A DNA stretch of 21,469 nucleotides, from NCBI GenBank assembly GCA_040079795.1, contig JBEBJQ010000070.1:1-21469 (forward strand), given 5' to 3'. Numbering within the stretch: the stretch's first letter is position 1; every line of letters starts with the position of its first letter. The DNA comes from SXIZ01 sp040079795. GTDB lineage: Bacteria; Pseudomonadota; Gammaproteobacteria; Methylococcales; Methylomonadaceae. The position numbers and the translations under genes were made by a program. Below the pieces are notes generated by a model. It did no database searches, was not told where the DNA came from, and saw only the letters and a program-made list of their open reading frames with translations. This document shows, piece by piece, positions 7,491 to 14,865 of the stretch.

Positions 7491-7587
7491 TGCAATCTTC
7501 CTTTTGTTAATTGCAGTTGGAAATAGTTAATAACCTTAATTTAAAACCGCTCTAGTTTCAATGTTTATAACTTATAGAACAAAAATA

Positions 7588-7619
7588 TTGCAAAAGTAAA
7601 CTATCGAGTCTAAACTATC
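7588..7619. promoter_or_regulatory. Tandem TAAACTATC motifs and possible promoter before the globin operon
   Basis: TAAACTATC occurs at 7597-7605 and again at 7611-7619, a perfect 9-bp direct repeat with a 14-bp period. A related inverted form (ATAGTTAA) lies nearer the divergent regulator, around 7523-7530. A plausible promoter, TTGCAA (7588-7593) with 17 bp to TAAACT (7611-7616), overlaps the repeats, so a bound regulator could block or aid polymerase. The assignment rests on position and repetition only. Confidence 0.35.
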
Positions 7620-7686
7620 TTTTCCGGCATTTAGGCTGGGCATTCCCCTATAAAACTAAACAAAAATAAACTTTGAGGAAATCAAC

Positions 7687-8067
7687 ATGAGCGAAGAAGC
7701 TAAAGCATCCCTGTTTGAAAGAATTGGTGGCGAAGCTGCGGTTAATGCCGCGGTGGAATTATTTTATCGTAAAGTGCTCAGCGACTACCGGATTAACCGT
7801 TTTTTCAACAACACCAATATGGACGAACAAATCGCCAAGCAAAAAGCATTTTTCACCATGGCATTCGGCGGCCCGAATACCTATACCGGAACCGATATGC
7901 GTAACGCACATGCACGGCTAGTGAAAATGGGCCTGGATAACTCACATTTTGATGCGGTTATGGAGCATTTAGGCGCAACGATGAAGGAGTTAAATGTCCC
8001 TGCCGATCTTATTGGAGAAGCGGCAGCAATTGCTGAAAGCGTCAGAAACGATGTATTAGGCAAATAA
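7687..8067 (+). CDS. Group 1 truncated haemoglobin
   Basis: 126 residues, the usual length for trHbN-type (2/2) globins. Starts SLFERIGGEAAV, the conserved first helix. The B-helix Phe26-Tyr27 pair provides the distal tyrosine, and GGP (61-63) plus Asn73-Ala-His75 give the EF region and proximal haem histidine. The ribosome binding site GAGG lies about 8 nt before the ATG. Group 1 globins bind O2 and NO, and several act as NO dioxygenases, oxidising NO to nitrate in the cytoplasm. The next gene, 9 bp downstream, is an electron-transfer reductase able in principle to re-reduce the haem iron, and the divergent regulator is Fe-S-type; together with nirK upstream this points to NO defence (inference). 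Confidence 0.93.
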   Translation: MSEEAKASLFERIGGEAAVNAAVELFYRKVLSDYRINRFFNNTNMDEQIAKQKAFFTMAFGGPNTYTGTDMRNAHARLVKMGLDNSHFDAVMEHLGATMKELNVPADLIGEAAAIAESVRNDVLGK

Positions 8068-8076
8068 AGCATCCCC

Positions 8077-9084
8077 ATGAAAAAAATCGTTTTGGGTGAA
8101 CAGGAAATAGTATGCCAGAGTGGCGAGACGCTTCTGGAAGCATTATTGCTTCACTCGGTCGCTATTCCGAACAGTTGTCGCCAAGGCGTCTGTCACAGCT
8201 GTCTGGTGCGCAGCCTGGACATTACCCCTCCTGCCCTTGCACAAAGGGGATTAAAGGATGTCCAGCAAAAGCAAAATTATTTTTTAGCTTGTACCTGTTA
8301 CCCAGAACACGACATGAAGATTGTGTTGAGCCAGCAAGCAGCTTTTTTTACGCAAGGGGCAGTTGTAGGTAAAACATTACTCAATAGAGAAACTGTCCTG
8401 CTATCCATTCAGTGTAAAGATGCCCTGGACTTTTACGCAGGGCAGTTTGTTAATTTGCAGCGTGCAGACGGCCTTACGCGCAGTTACTCAATTGCGAACA
8501 GTAGATTACACGCCAAACAGCTAACTTTTCATGTCCGGCGTTTACCCGGAGGACGTTTTAGCGAATGGGCACATGGCGAATTGCAGATTGGCGATACCTT
8601 AGCTGTTTCTGAACCGCAGGGTTTGTGCTTTTATCTTCCTGACCGACCTGCGCAAAATATGTTACTAATCGGCACCGGCAGTGGCTTGGCACCGCTTGCT
8701 GGAATCATCCACGAAGCTTTACAGCAAGGCCATACCGGTAACATTTATTTATATCATGGCAGCCGGGATGTACAAGGTTTGTATTGGATTGAAGAAATGC
8801 AAGCTTTACAACAGCAGCACCCAAACTTTCACTACACACCTTGTGTATCTAATGCGATGGCACCGGCAGGTTTCAAACAAGGCCGTGCTAATGATGTCGC
8901 GATGCAGGCATTACCAAAATTAAATGGCTGGCGGGTCTATCTTTGTGGCCATCCAGATATGGTTAATCAGACCAAAATACAAGCTTTTCTTAATGGCGCA
9001 AACTCAACTGATATTTATTCAGATGCATTTCATGTGACACCAGATTTTACAGCCAACAGTGATTCTAGGGTTGTTTCTGCGTAA
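8077..9084 (+). CDS. Ferredoxin-FAD-NAD(P)H oxidoreductase
   Basis: 335 residues. Residues 1-90 are a plant-type [2Fe-2S] ferredoxin with Cys34, Cys39, Cys42 and Cys72. Residues ~95-190 are an FAD-binding barrel with the RSYS motif (135-138), and residues ~195-320 a nucleotide-binding domain with GTGSG (199-203) and the C-terminal CGHPDM motif. The architecture is that of oxygenase reductases such as MmoC and phenol hydroxylase P5, and of BenC. Only 9 bp separate it from the truncated haemoglobin and no clear ribosome binding site is visible, which suggests translational coupling. No oxygenase subunits lie nearby, so the likeliest partner is the globin, with the enzyme recycling ferric haem during NO dioxygenation (inference). 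Confidence 0.9.
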   Translation: MKKIVLGEQEIVCQSGETLLEALLLHSVAIPNSCRQGVCHSCLVRSLDITPPALAQRGLKDVQQKQNYFLACTCYPEHDMKIVLSQQAAFFTQGAVVGKTLLNRETVLLSIQCKDALDFYAGQFVNLQRADGLTRSYSIANSRLHAKQLTFHVRRLPGGRFSEWAHGELQIGDTLAVSEPQGLCFYLPDRPAQNMLLIGTGSGLAPLAGIIHEALQQGHTGNIYLYHGSRDVQGLYWIEEMQALQQQHPNFHYTPCVSNAMAPAGFKQGRANDVAMQALPKLNGWRVYLCGHPDMVNQTKIQAFLNGANSTDIYSDAFHVTPDFTANSDSRVVSA

Positions 9085-9130
9085 CTATTTTAATGTTGAT
9101 GTTTTTACTGGCTAATTAAAGGTGTAACGC

Positions 9131-10321
9131 ATGACTTTACATGGTTTCTGGCGTATCTTAGGCTCCGATCAGACATCATTAAGTTTCAAAGAACAATGTA
9201 CTACCGCGTTCACTTGCTTTACCGCCCTCATGTTAACCGGTTTTGTTACACAGCAATTAGTGCAGGATCAAGCCCCCCTCCTCATTGCGTCTATGGGTGC
9301 ATCAGCAGTCATTTTATTCGTGATGCCCAGTAGCCCGCTGGCTCAACCTTGGTCATTTGCTGCTGGCCACATCACTTCTGCTGTTGTCGGCGTGAGCGCA
9401 TTGATGTTCATCCCTTCGCTCGTAAACGCTGCTGCCATTGCGGTAGGATTATCGGTGTTGTTGATGTTGCTGTTGCGCTGTTTACATCCACCAGGCGCAG
9501 CAACAGCTTTGGCGCCCATTCTTGCTCAATCCCCCTCAAATCACATTGATTTTAGTTTTGTGCTTATGCCTGTTGGCATCAATGTTTTAATTATGTTGGG
9601 CTTGGCAATCATGCTGAATCGCTTGATTTTACATCGCCATTATCCGGTTACAAACCAACCGCCCACACCAAAAACCACCGATTATCCCCCCGCAAAAAAT
9701 CATGTAGAAGATTTTTACAAACAAGAGATGCTTGAAGCCATCGCAGGATTTGATGGTTTTTTGGATGTCAACTATGCTGACCTTAGCAGGCTTTTTAGCC
9801 AGGTTAACCTGCTCACTTATAAGCGTAGCCACGAACCGGTCACTTGCGCAGATATCATGTTGCATAATATTCTCACCGTTAACTACGATACCGATGTTGA
9901 AGCCGCTTGGTCATTAATGCATGAACATCATCTAAAAGCCCTGCCAGTCTTAGATAGTGCAAAACATGTTATCGGCATGGTCACGCACTACGATTTTCTT
10001 AAAAATATTAAATTAACTCCTTACGCCAACTTCCAGGAAAGGTTTCTGGCCTTTATCCGTAAAACCCCTGATATAACCACCAATAAACCGGAAGCGATAG
10101 GTCATATCATGACCCGTAAGGTTACTACACTTCAAGAATCTGCCCCAATTGCAGACCTTGTACAATTCATGGCTAACAATGGACACCGATACGTTCCGAT
10201 CGTTGATGCACAACAACGTTTTGTAGGCATGATTTTTCAGCGGGATTTAATTGCGGCACTGTTCCACAATAAATTGCTGACGACGGAAAATTATAACCCG
10301 CCACAAAATAGCCAAATCTAA
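9131..10321 (+). CDS. HPP-family membrane protein with two C-terminal CBS domains
   Basis: 396 residues. Residues ~20-170 are the HPP membrane domain with several hydrophobic helices, the ASMGASAVILF segment (53-63) and the name-giving His119-Pro-Pro121. A linker at 171-235 leads to CBS 1 (about 238-292, CADIMLHNILTV) and CBS 2 (about 323-378, IGHIMTRKVTTL), both with the GMV/GMI-x-D pattern and likely to bind adenine nucleotides. HPP proteins include nitrite transporters of plastids and cyanobacteria; the CBS tail suggests gating by energy state. AAAGG lies ~10 nt before the ATG and the gap from the reductase is 46 bp, so it likely belongs to the globin operon. Nitrite traffic would fit the nirK locus (inference). 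Confidence 0.87.
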   Translation: MTLHGFWRILGSDQTSLSFKEQCTTAFTCFTALMLTGFVTQQLVQDQAPLLIASMGASAVILFVMPSSPLAQPWSFAAGHITSAVVGVSALMFIPSLVNAAAIAVGLSVLLMLLLRCLHPPGAATALAPILAQSPSNHIDFSFVLMPVGINVLIMLGLAIMLNRLILHRHYPVTNQPPTPKTTDYPPAKNHVEDFYKQEMLEAIAGFDGFLDVNYADLSRLFSQVNLLTYKRSHEPVTCADIMLHNILTVNYDTDVEAAWSLMHEHHLKALPVLDSAKHVIGMVTHYDFLKNIKLTPYANFQERFLAFIRKTPDITTNKPEAIGHIMTRKVTTLQESAPIADLVQFMANNGHRYVPIVDAQQRFVGMIFQRDLIAALFHNKLLTTENYNPPQNSQI

Positions 10322-10438
10322 GCTGATAACACTAAGAACAGCCACTCATCTGCCAAAATAGCAATACTCGCCACACTATAGCCGAAGCATACTGGATTAT
10401 CATCCACAACTTTTACTCAGCTATTACCGACTAATGTG

Positions 10439-10466
10439 TTGACTTTAGAACAACTACTCATACAGA
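10439..10466 (+). promoter_or_regulatory. Candidate promoter for the mla operon
   Basis: TTGACT (10439-10444) lies 16 bp from TACAGA (10461-10466), a weak -10. A start of transcription near 10473 would fall inside the left arm of the terminator hairpin that follows, so such a transcript would not form the full terminator. Confidence 0.35.
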
Positions 10467-10468
10467 AT

Positions 10469-10494
10469 AAGCGATTTTGTAGGATCGCTTTTTT
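10469..10494 (+). terminator. Intrinsic terminator hairpin directly before mlaF
   Basis: AAGCGAT (10469-10475) pairs perfectly with ATCGCTT (10484-10490) around an 8-nt loop, followed by a run of T to 10494. It is a good terminator for the globin-reductase-HPP unit, but it stands only 5 nt before the mlaF ATG and leaves no room for a conventional ribosome binding site next to the start. Confidence 0.7.
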
Positions 10495-10499
10495 CTCGC

Positions 10500-11318
10500 A
10501 TGGACATTAGTAATCAATCAGACAACATTGTTGCCATTAATAACCTGACGTTTTACCGTGGCGACCGGCTCATTTTTGACAATATTTCGTTACAATTTCA
10601 GCGCGCGAAAATAACCGCTATTATGGGGCCGAGTGGGACTGGAAAAACGACTTTGCTCAAGTTAATCGGCGGGCAATTGCAACCAAAACGGGGCGAAGTG
10701 CATGTTAACGGTCAAAATGTCCAGCAACTTAGCCGTGCGCAACTTTTTGAATTACGTAAAAAAATGGGCATGCTATTCCAAAGTGGCGCTTTGTTGACGG
10801 ACATGAGTGTCTTTGACAATGTCGCGTTTCCTCTAAGGGAACATACGCACTTACCCGAATCCATGATTCGCACTATAGTGTTAATGAAATTACAGGCTAT
10901 TGGCTTGCGTGGCGCACGGGATTTAATGCCCAGTGAACTATCCGGCGGCATGGCCAGGCGCGTAGCACTTGCCCGCGCCATTGTATTAGACCCGCTGATG
11001 ATTATGTATGATGAACCTTTTACCGGTCAGGACCCTATTTCAAAAGGGGTGTTGCTGCATTTAATAAAATCTTTGAATGCTACTTTGGGGCTTACCAGTA
11101 TTATTGTCTCGCATGATGTTCAGGAAACCTTATCGATTGCTGATTATATCTATGTGATTGCCGATGGCAAAGTTGTTGATCACGGCTCTCCAGCCCTACT
11201 GGAGCAATCTAAATCGGAATGGGTACAGCAATTTATTAAAGGCGCCATGGATGGTCCGGTACATTTTCATTATCCAGCACCCGCTTATCTGGATGACCTG
11301 TTATCCTATTCCAAATAA
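10500..11318 (+). CDS. mlaF: Phospholipid transport ABC ATPase MlaF
   Basis: 272 residues. Walker A GPSGTGKTT at 43-51, signature LSGG at 147-150, Walker B MIMYDE at 167-172 and FTGQDPIS immediately after, which is characteristic of the MlaF/Mkl group. It powers the inner-membrane MlaFEDB complex that moves phospholipids between inner and outer membranes and maintains outer-membrane asymmetry. It is first of four tightly spaced mla genes. The ATG is fixed by length against known MlaF; no other start codon lies close, yet a terminator hairpin sits immediately upstream and no ribosome binding site is apparent. Confidence 0.94.
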   Translation: MDISNQSDNIVAINNLTFYRGDRLIFDNISLQFQRAKITAIMGPSGTGKTTLLKLIGGQLQPKRGEVHVNGQNVQQLSRAQLFELRKKMGMLFQSGALLTDMSVFDNVAFPLREHTHLPESMIRTIVLMKLQAIGLRGARDLMPSELSGGMARRVALARAIVLDPLMIMYDEPFTGQDPISKGVLLHLIKSLNATLGLTSIIVSHDVQETLSIADYIYVIADGKVVDHGSPALLEQSKSEWVQQFIKGAMDGPVHFHYPAPAYLDDLLSYSK

Positions 11319-11338
11319 TAACTCGACAGACACCCAGC

Positions 11339-12121
11339 ATGCTGCAATTATTCCAAAACTTAGGTCACGCAACCCTTGCCAGCTTTAGTAAGTTAGGTCG
11401 AGCCAGCTTTTTTTTGTTACATGCCTTATCGGGACTACCGAAATTATTGCTGCGCCCACGCTTGCTGATTAACCAGCTGTATTCGGTAGGCGTATTATCC
11501 TTTTTGATCATTACCATTTCTGGGCTATTTGTCGGTATGGTGATCAGTTTTCAGGGTTTTCATATTCTTTCTGATTTTGGTGCAGAAGAAACCTTAGGTG
11601 TCATGGTCGCAGCCTCTTTAGTACGAGAACTTGGGCCAGTGATGACTGCGCTATTATTTGCCGGACGCGCTGGTTCTGCTTTAACCGCAGAAATTGGTTT
11701 AATGAAGGCAACAGAACAATTATCCGGCATGGAAATGATGGCCGTTGACCCGATTCAACGCATTATCGCGCCGCGCTACCTAGCAGGCATTATTGCTATG
11801 CCAATATTGGCTATCCTGTTTAGTTGTATTGGGGTGTTAGGTGGTCATTTAGTTGGAGTAAGTTTACTTGGAGTAGATGATGGTGCCTTTTGGGCGCAAA
11901 TGCAGTCTAAACTGGACTTTCGGGATGACATCTTAAATGGTGTCATTAAAAGCATCGTTTTTGGTTGCACTGTGACCTGGATTGCCTTATTTGAAGGCTA
12001 TGATACTATCCCGACCTCAGAAGGGGTCAGCAGAGCCACAACCCGCACTGTTGTCAATTCAGCGTTCACTATTCTAGGCCTGGATTTCATTTTAACTACG
12101 TTAATGTTTGGAGATAATTAA
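11339..12121 (+). CDS. mlaE: Phospholipid transport permease MlaE
   Basis: 260 residues, the normal length. A polytopic inner-membrane permease with the family-typical segments VASLVRELGPVMTALLFAGR and AGSALTAEIGLMKATEQLSG, and the C-terminal GYDTIPTSEGVSRATTRTVV. It forms the membrane core with MlaF below and the MlaD hexamer above. It starts 20 bp after mlaF and ends 1 bp before the chosen mlaD start. No strong ribosome binding site precedes its ATG, which suggests coupling to mlaF. Confidence 0.95.
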   Translation: MLQLFQNLGHATLASFSKLGRASFFLLHALSGLPKLLLRPRLLINQLYSVGVLSFLIITISGLFVGMVISFQGFHILSDFGAEETLGVMVAASLVRELGPVMTALLFAGRAGSALTAEIGLMKATEQLSGMEMMAVDPIQRIIAPRYLAGIIAMPILAILFSCIGVLGGHLVGVSLLGVDDGAFWAQMQSKLDFRDDILNGVIKSIVFGCTVTWIALFEGYDTIPTSEGVSRATTRTVVNSAFTILGLDFILTTLMFGDN

Positions 12122-12122
12122 C

Positions 12123-12587
12123 ATGCAGCACTCGTCTACCCAGGATACCTTAGTCGGCTTATTTGTGGCTTCAGGAATCGTCGGTCTATTTTTTTTAGCC
12201 ATGCAGATCAGCAATCTAAGTTCATTTGTTGAAGCTGATGGCTATACCGTCAAAGCACGTTTTCAAAATGCCGGTGGCTTAAAAATTAAATCGCCGGTAT
12301 CCGTAGCTGGCGTTAAAATCGGGCAAGTGAGTGCCATTCAACTAGACGATGACCATCGCGCCCTGGTTAAAATAAAAATTAATAATCAATATAACAAATT
12401 GCCTTCTGATACTTCGGCCAGCATTTTTACAGCGGGTCTTTTAGGGGAGCAGTATATTAATCTCGATCCAGGTGGTATGGATGAGTACTTAAAAGAAAAT
12501 AGCGAGATAGACATAACCCAGTCAGCAATTATTTTGGAGCAGGCTTTAGGACAATTTCTCTTTAAAAAATCGGCTGAAAAAAAATAA
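12123..12587 (+). CDS. mlaD: Phospholipid-binding MCE protein MlaD
   Basis: 154 residues from ATG 12123. That start is preferred over ATG 12108 because GGAG (12110-12113) is then 9 nt upstream and the family N-terminus (short, then TM) is kept. One membrane anchor at ~9-30, then the MCE domain (~38-115) beginning GYTVKARFQNAGGLKIKSPV and including SVAGVKIGQV and GLLGEQYINLDPGG. MlaD forms a periplasmic hexameric ring that carries lipid between MlaE and the shuttle MlaC. It is shorter than E. coli MlaD (183 residues) at the C-terminus. It overlaps mlaB by one base (TAATG). Confidence 0.93.
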   Translation: MQHSSTQDTLVGLFVASGIVGLFFLAMQISNLSSFVEADGYTVKARFQNAGGLKIKSPVSVAGVKIGQVSAIQLDDDHRALVKIKINNQYNKLPSDTSASIFTAGLLGEQYINLDPGGMDEYLKENSEIDITQSAIILEQALGQFLFKKSAEKK

Positions 12588-12919
12588 TGCGTGCATATAG
12601 AGCTGGCAATATCCATGCCTTAGCAATCAACGAGCAGAGTTCTGGATTGTTTGCAATAAAGGGGGATTTAACTTTTGCAACCATTAATACAAAAACGCTT
12701 AACAATATTGACTGCACACAAAGCGGCGCAACGATTCATATCGACCTTCAAGAAGTTGTTTCAACCGACAGCGCAGGACTCGCATTAATGATAGAGTGGC
12801 TAAAAATTAGTAAACAGCATAACGGTACGCTTAACTTCATTAATATTCCACAGCAATTACAAGCACTGGCTAAAATAAGCGGCTTTGATCCAAAGCTGAG
12901 TACTACCACATTAAACTGA
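12587..12919 (+). CDS. mlaB: STAS-domain protein MlaB
   Basis: 110 residues with the STAS fold pattern: early strands around GLFAIKGDLTFATI, and the conserved STDSAGLALMIEW loop-helix that in STAS proteins carries the regulatory Ser/Thr. MlaB binds MlaF in the cytoplasm and stabilises the ABC transporter. Its ATG overlaps the mlaD stop as TAATG, indicating coupled translation. In E. coli mlaC would lie between mlaD and mlaB and ibaG (a BolA protein) after mlaB; neither is here. Confidence 0.85.
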   Translation: MRAYRAGNIHALAINEQSSGLFAIKGDLTFATINTKTLNNIDCTQSGATIHIDLQEVVSTDSAGLALMIEWLKISKQHNGTLNFINIPQQLQALAKISGFDPKLSTTTLN

Positions 12920-12954
12920 CGAACAGTCCAACTATAAGGCAACTACACTCAACT

Positions 12955-14220
12955 ATGGATAAATTGATAATTACTGGCGGTACAGCTTTGAACGGGGAAA
13001 TAAGAATCTCCGGCGCGAAAAATGCGGCATTACCTATTCTGGCGGCAACTATTCTTTCTGAAGCCCCGGTTAGCATCGGCAATGTCCCACATTTGCATGA
13101 CATCACCACCACCATGGAACTTTTGGGGAGAATGGGTATTCAACTGGTGGTAGATGAAAAGATGAATATTGAAGTTGACGCAAGCTTTATCGACAACTTT
13201 GAAGCGCCTTATGAATTAGTCAGAACCATGCGCGCCTCGATATTAGTCTTAGGCCCTTTATTAACCCGCTTTGGTGAGGCCCATGTATCTCTGCCCGGCG
13301 GTTGTGCGATCGGGACGCGTCCGGTTGACATCCATTTAGACGGCCTTGAAAAAATGGGGGCGGAAATCCGAGTTGAAAATGGCTATATCCATGCACACTG
13401 CAAGCGTCTCAAGGGCTGTCGTTTAGTACTGCCGCAAGTCACCGTAACCGGCACCGAAAATCTTTTGATGGCCGCTGCTTTAGCTGAGGGAATTACCATC
13501 ATCGAGAACGCCGCGAAGGAACCTGAAGTCAATGATTTAGCGTATTTTTTAAACAAAATGGGCGCCAAAATAACCGGAATAGGCAGTGATACCCTGACTA
13601 TTGAAGGGGTAGAAAAACTGGGCGTTACGCCGGTCCATTACAACGTCATGCCCGACCGGATTGAATCAGGCACCTACTTAGTTGCCGCAGCTATTACCCG
13701 CGGTAAAATTAAACTGAAAAACACCTGCCCGCAGGCACTGGACGCAGTTATAGACAAACTGAAAGAAGCGGGTGCTGATATCGCCTCTGGCGATGACTGG
13801 ATTACGCTGGATATGCATGGTAAGCGGCCAACAGCGGTTTCTCTGCGCACAGCGCCCTACCCGGCTTTCCCAACCGATATGCAGGCACAATTTACAGCCA
13901 TGAATTGCGTTGCGACCGGTGTTTCCATCATTACTGAAACGATATTTGAAAACCGTTTTATGCATGTCCAGGAAATTCAACGCATGGGTGCTAATATCAA
14001 AATAGAGTCCAACACCGTTATTTGCACCGGCGTTACAGAACTCACGGCGGCACCGGTTATGGCCACTGATCTACGGGCATCGGCCAGTCTGGTTATCGCC
14101 GCTTTGGTTGCCAAAGGTGAAACTTTAGTCGACAGAATTTATCACATAGACCGCGGTTACGATCATATTGAAGAAAAACTGACGCAATTAGGTGCCACCA
14201 TTCGTCGCGTTGCGCGTTAA
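12955..14220 (+). CDS. murA: UDP-N-acetylglucosamine 1-carboxyvinyltransferase
   Basis: 421 residues (E. coli 419). Transfers enolpyruvate from PEP to UDP-GlcNAc, the first committed step of peptidoglycan synthesis in the cytoplasm. Lys22-Asn23 (substrate binding) and the catalytic cysteine Cys117 in LPGGCAIGTRPVD are present. Because that residue is Cys rather than Asp, the enzyme is expected to be fosfomycin-sensitive. The C-terminal RGYDHIEEKL is typical. It begins 35 bp after mlaB and ends 14 bp before hisG, so it is probably transcribed with both groups; mla-murA linkage is common in gammaproteobacteria. Confidence 0.97.
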   Translation: MDKLIITGGTALNGEIRISGAKNAALPILAATILSEAPVSIGNVPHLHDITTTMELLGRMGIQLVVDEKMNIEVDASFIDNFEAPYELVRTMRASILVLGPLLTRFGEAHVSLPGGCAIGTRPVDIHLDGLEKMGAEIRVENGYIHAHCKRLKGCRLVLPQVTVTGTENLLMAAALAEGITIIENAAKEPEVNDLAYFLNKMGAKITGIGSDTLTIEGVEKLGVTPVHYNVMPDRIESGTYLVAAAITRGKIKLKNTCPQALDAVIDKLKEAGADIASGDDWITLDMHGKRPTAVSLRTAPYPAFPTDMQAQFTAMNCVATGVSIITETIFENRFMHVQEIQRMGANIKIESNTVICTGVTELTAAPVMATDLRASASLVIAALVAKGETLVDRIYHIDRGYDHIEEKLTQLGATIRRVAR

Positions 14221-14234
14221 GCATAAGGGTCGCC

Positions 14235-14864
14235 ATGCTTACCATTGCTGTTTCAAAAGGCCGTATTTTCGACGACTGCATGCCCCTGCTTAGGGAGGCT
14301 GGCATCGTTCCTATTGATGATCCCAAAACCAGCCGTAAACTGATTCTGGAAACCACCCGTAGCGATGTGCAATTAATTATTATTCGCGCAACCGATGTAC
14401 CGACTTTTGTGGAATATGGTGCTGCAGATCTGGGCATTGCCGGTAAAGACGTCTTACTTGAACACGGCGCTGAGAGCCTTTACGAACCGTTGGATTTAAA
14501 CATTGCCTGTTGTCGGCTGATGACCGCAACGCCTAAAGACATGCTGGAAATTCCCAAACGCGTTCGGGTAGCAACCAAATATGTTAAAACTGCGCAGCGT
14601 TATTTTGCCAGCCGGGGCATACAGGCCGAGATAATTAAACTTTACGGCTCAATGGAGCTTGCACCTTTAGTTGGCCTCGCTGATTGTATCGTGGACTTAG
14701 TGGACACCGGCAACACCCTTAAAGCCAATGGCCTGGAACCACGGGATTTAATCATGCACATCAGCTCGCGCCTAGTGGTCAACAAAGCCGCAATGAAAAT
14801 GAAACACGCTGAAATTCAAACCCTGATTGATCAATTTAAACAGACGTTGTCCAAAAGAGTCTAG
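14235..14864 (+). CDS. hisG: ATP phosphoribosyltransferase, short form
   Basis: 209 residues; lacks the C-terminal regulatory domain of the ~300-residue long form. Catalyses the first step of histidine synthesis, ATP + PRPP. Recognised by the N-terminus TIAVSKGRIFDD, the segment GAADLGIAGKDVLLE, and the PRPP loop LVDLVDTGNTLKANGL (VDLVDTGNTL). Short-form HisG normally needs the regulatory subunit HisZ, which is not in this window. AAGGG lies 6-7 nt before the ATG. The gap to hisD is 1 bp. Confidence 0.96.
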   Translation: MLTIAVSKGRIFDDCMPLLREAGIVPIDDPKTSRKLILETTRSDVQLIIIRATDVPTFVEYGAADLGIAGKDVLLEHGAESLYEPLDLNIACCRLMTATPKDMLEIPKRVRVATKYVKTAQRYFASRGIQAEIIKLYGSMELAPLVGLADCIVDLVDTGNTLKANGLEPRDLIMHISSRLVVNKAAMKMKHAEIQTLIDQFKQTLSKRV

Positions 14865-14865
14865 C

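Noticed and set aside
12108..12122. Upstream ATG for mlaD overlapping mlaE
   Set aside because: ATG 12123 has GGAG at the right distance and directly follows the mlaE stop.
14827..14865. TTG start adding 13 residues to HisD
   Set aside because: Would overlap hisG; the ATG start gives exactly the family length of 434.
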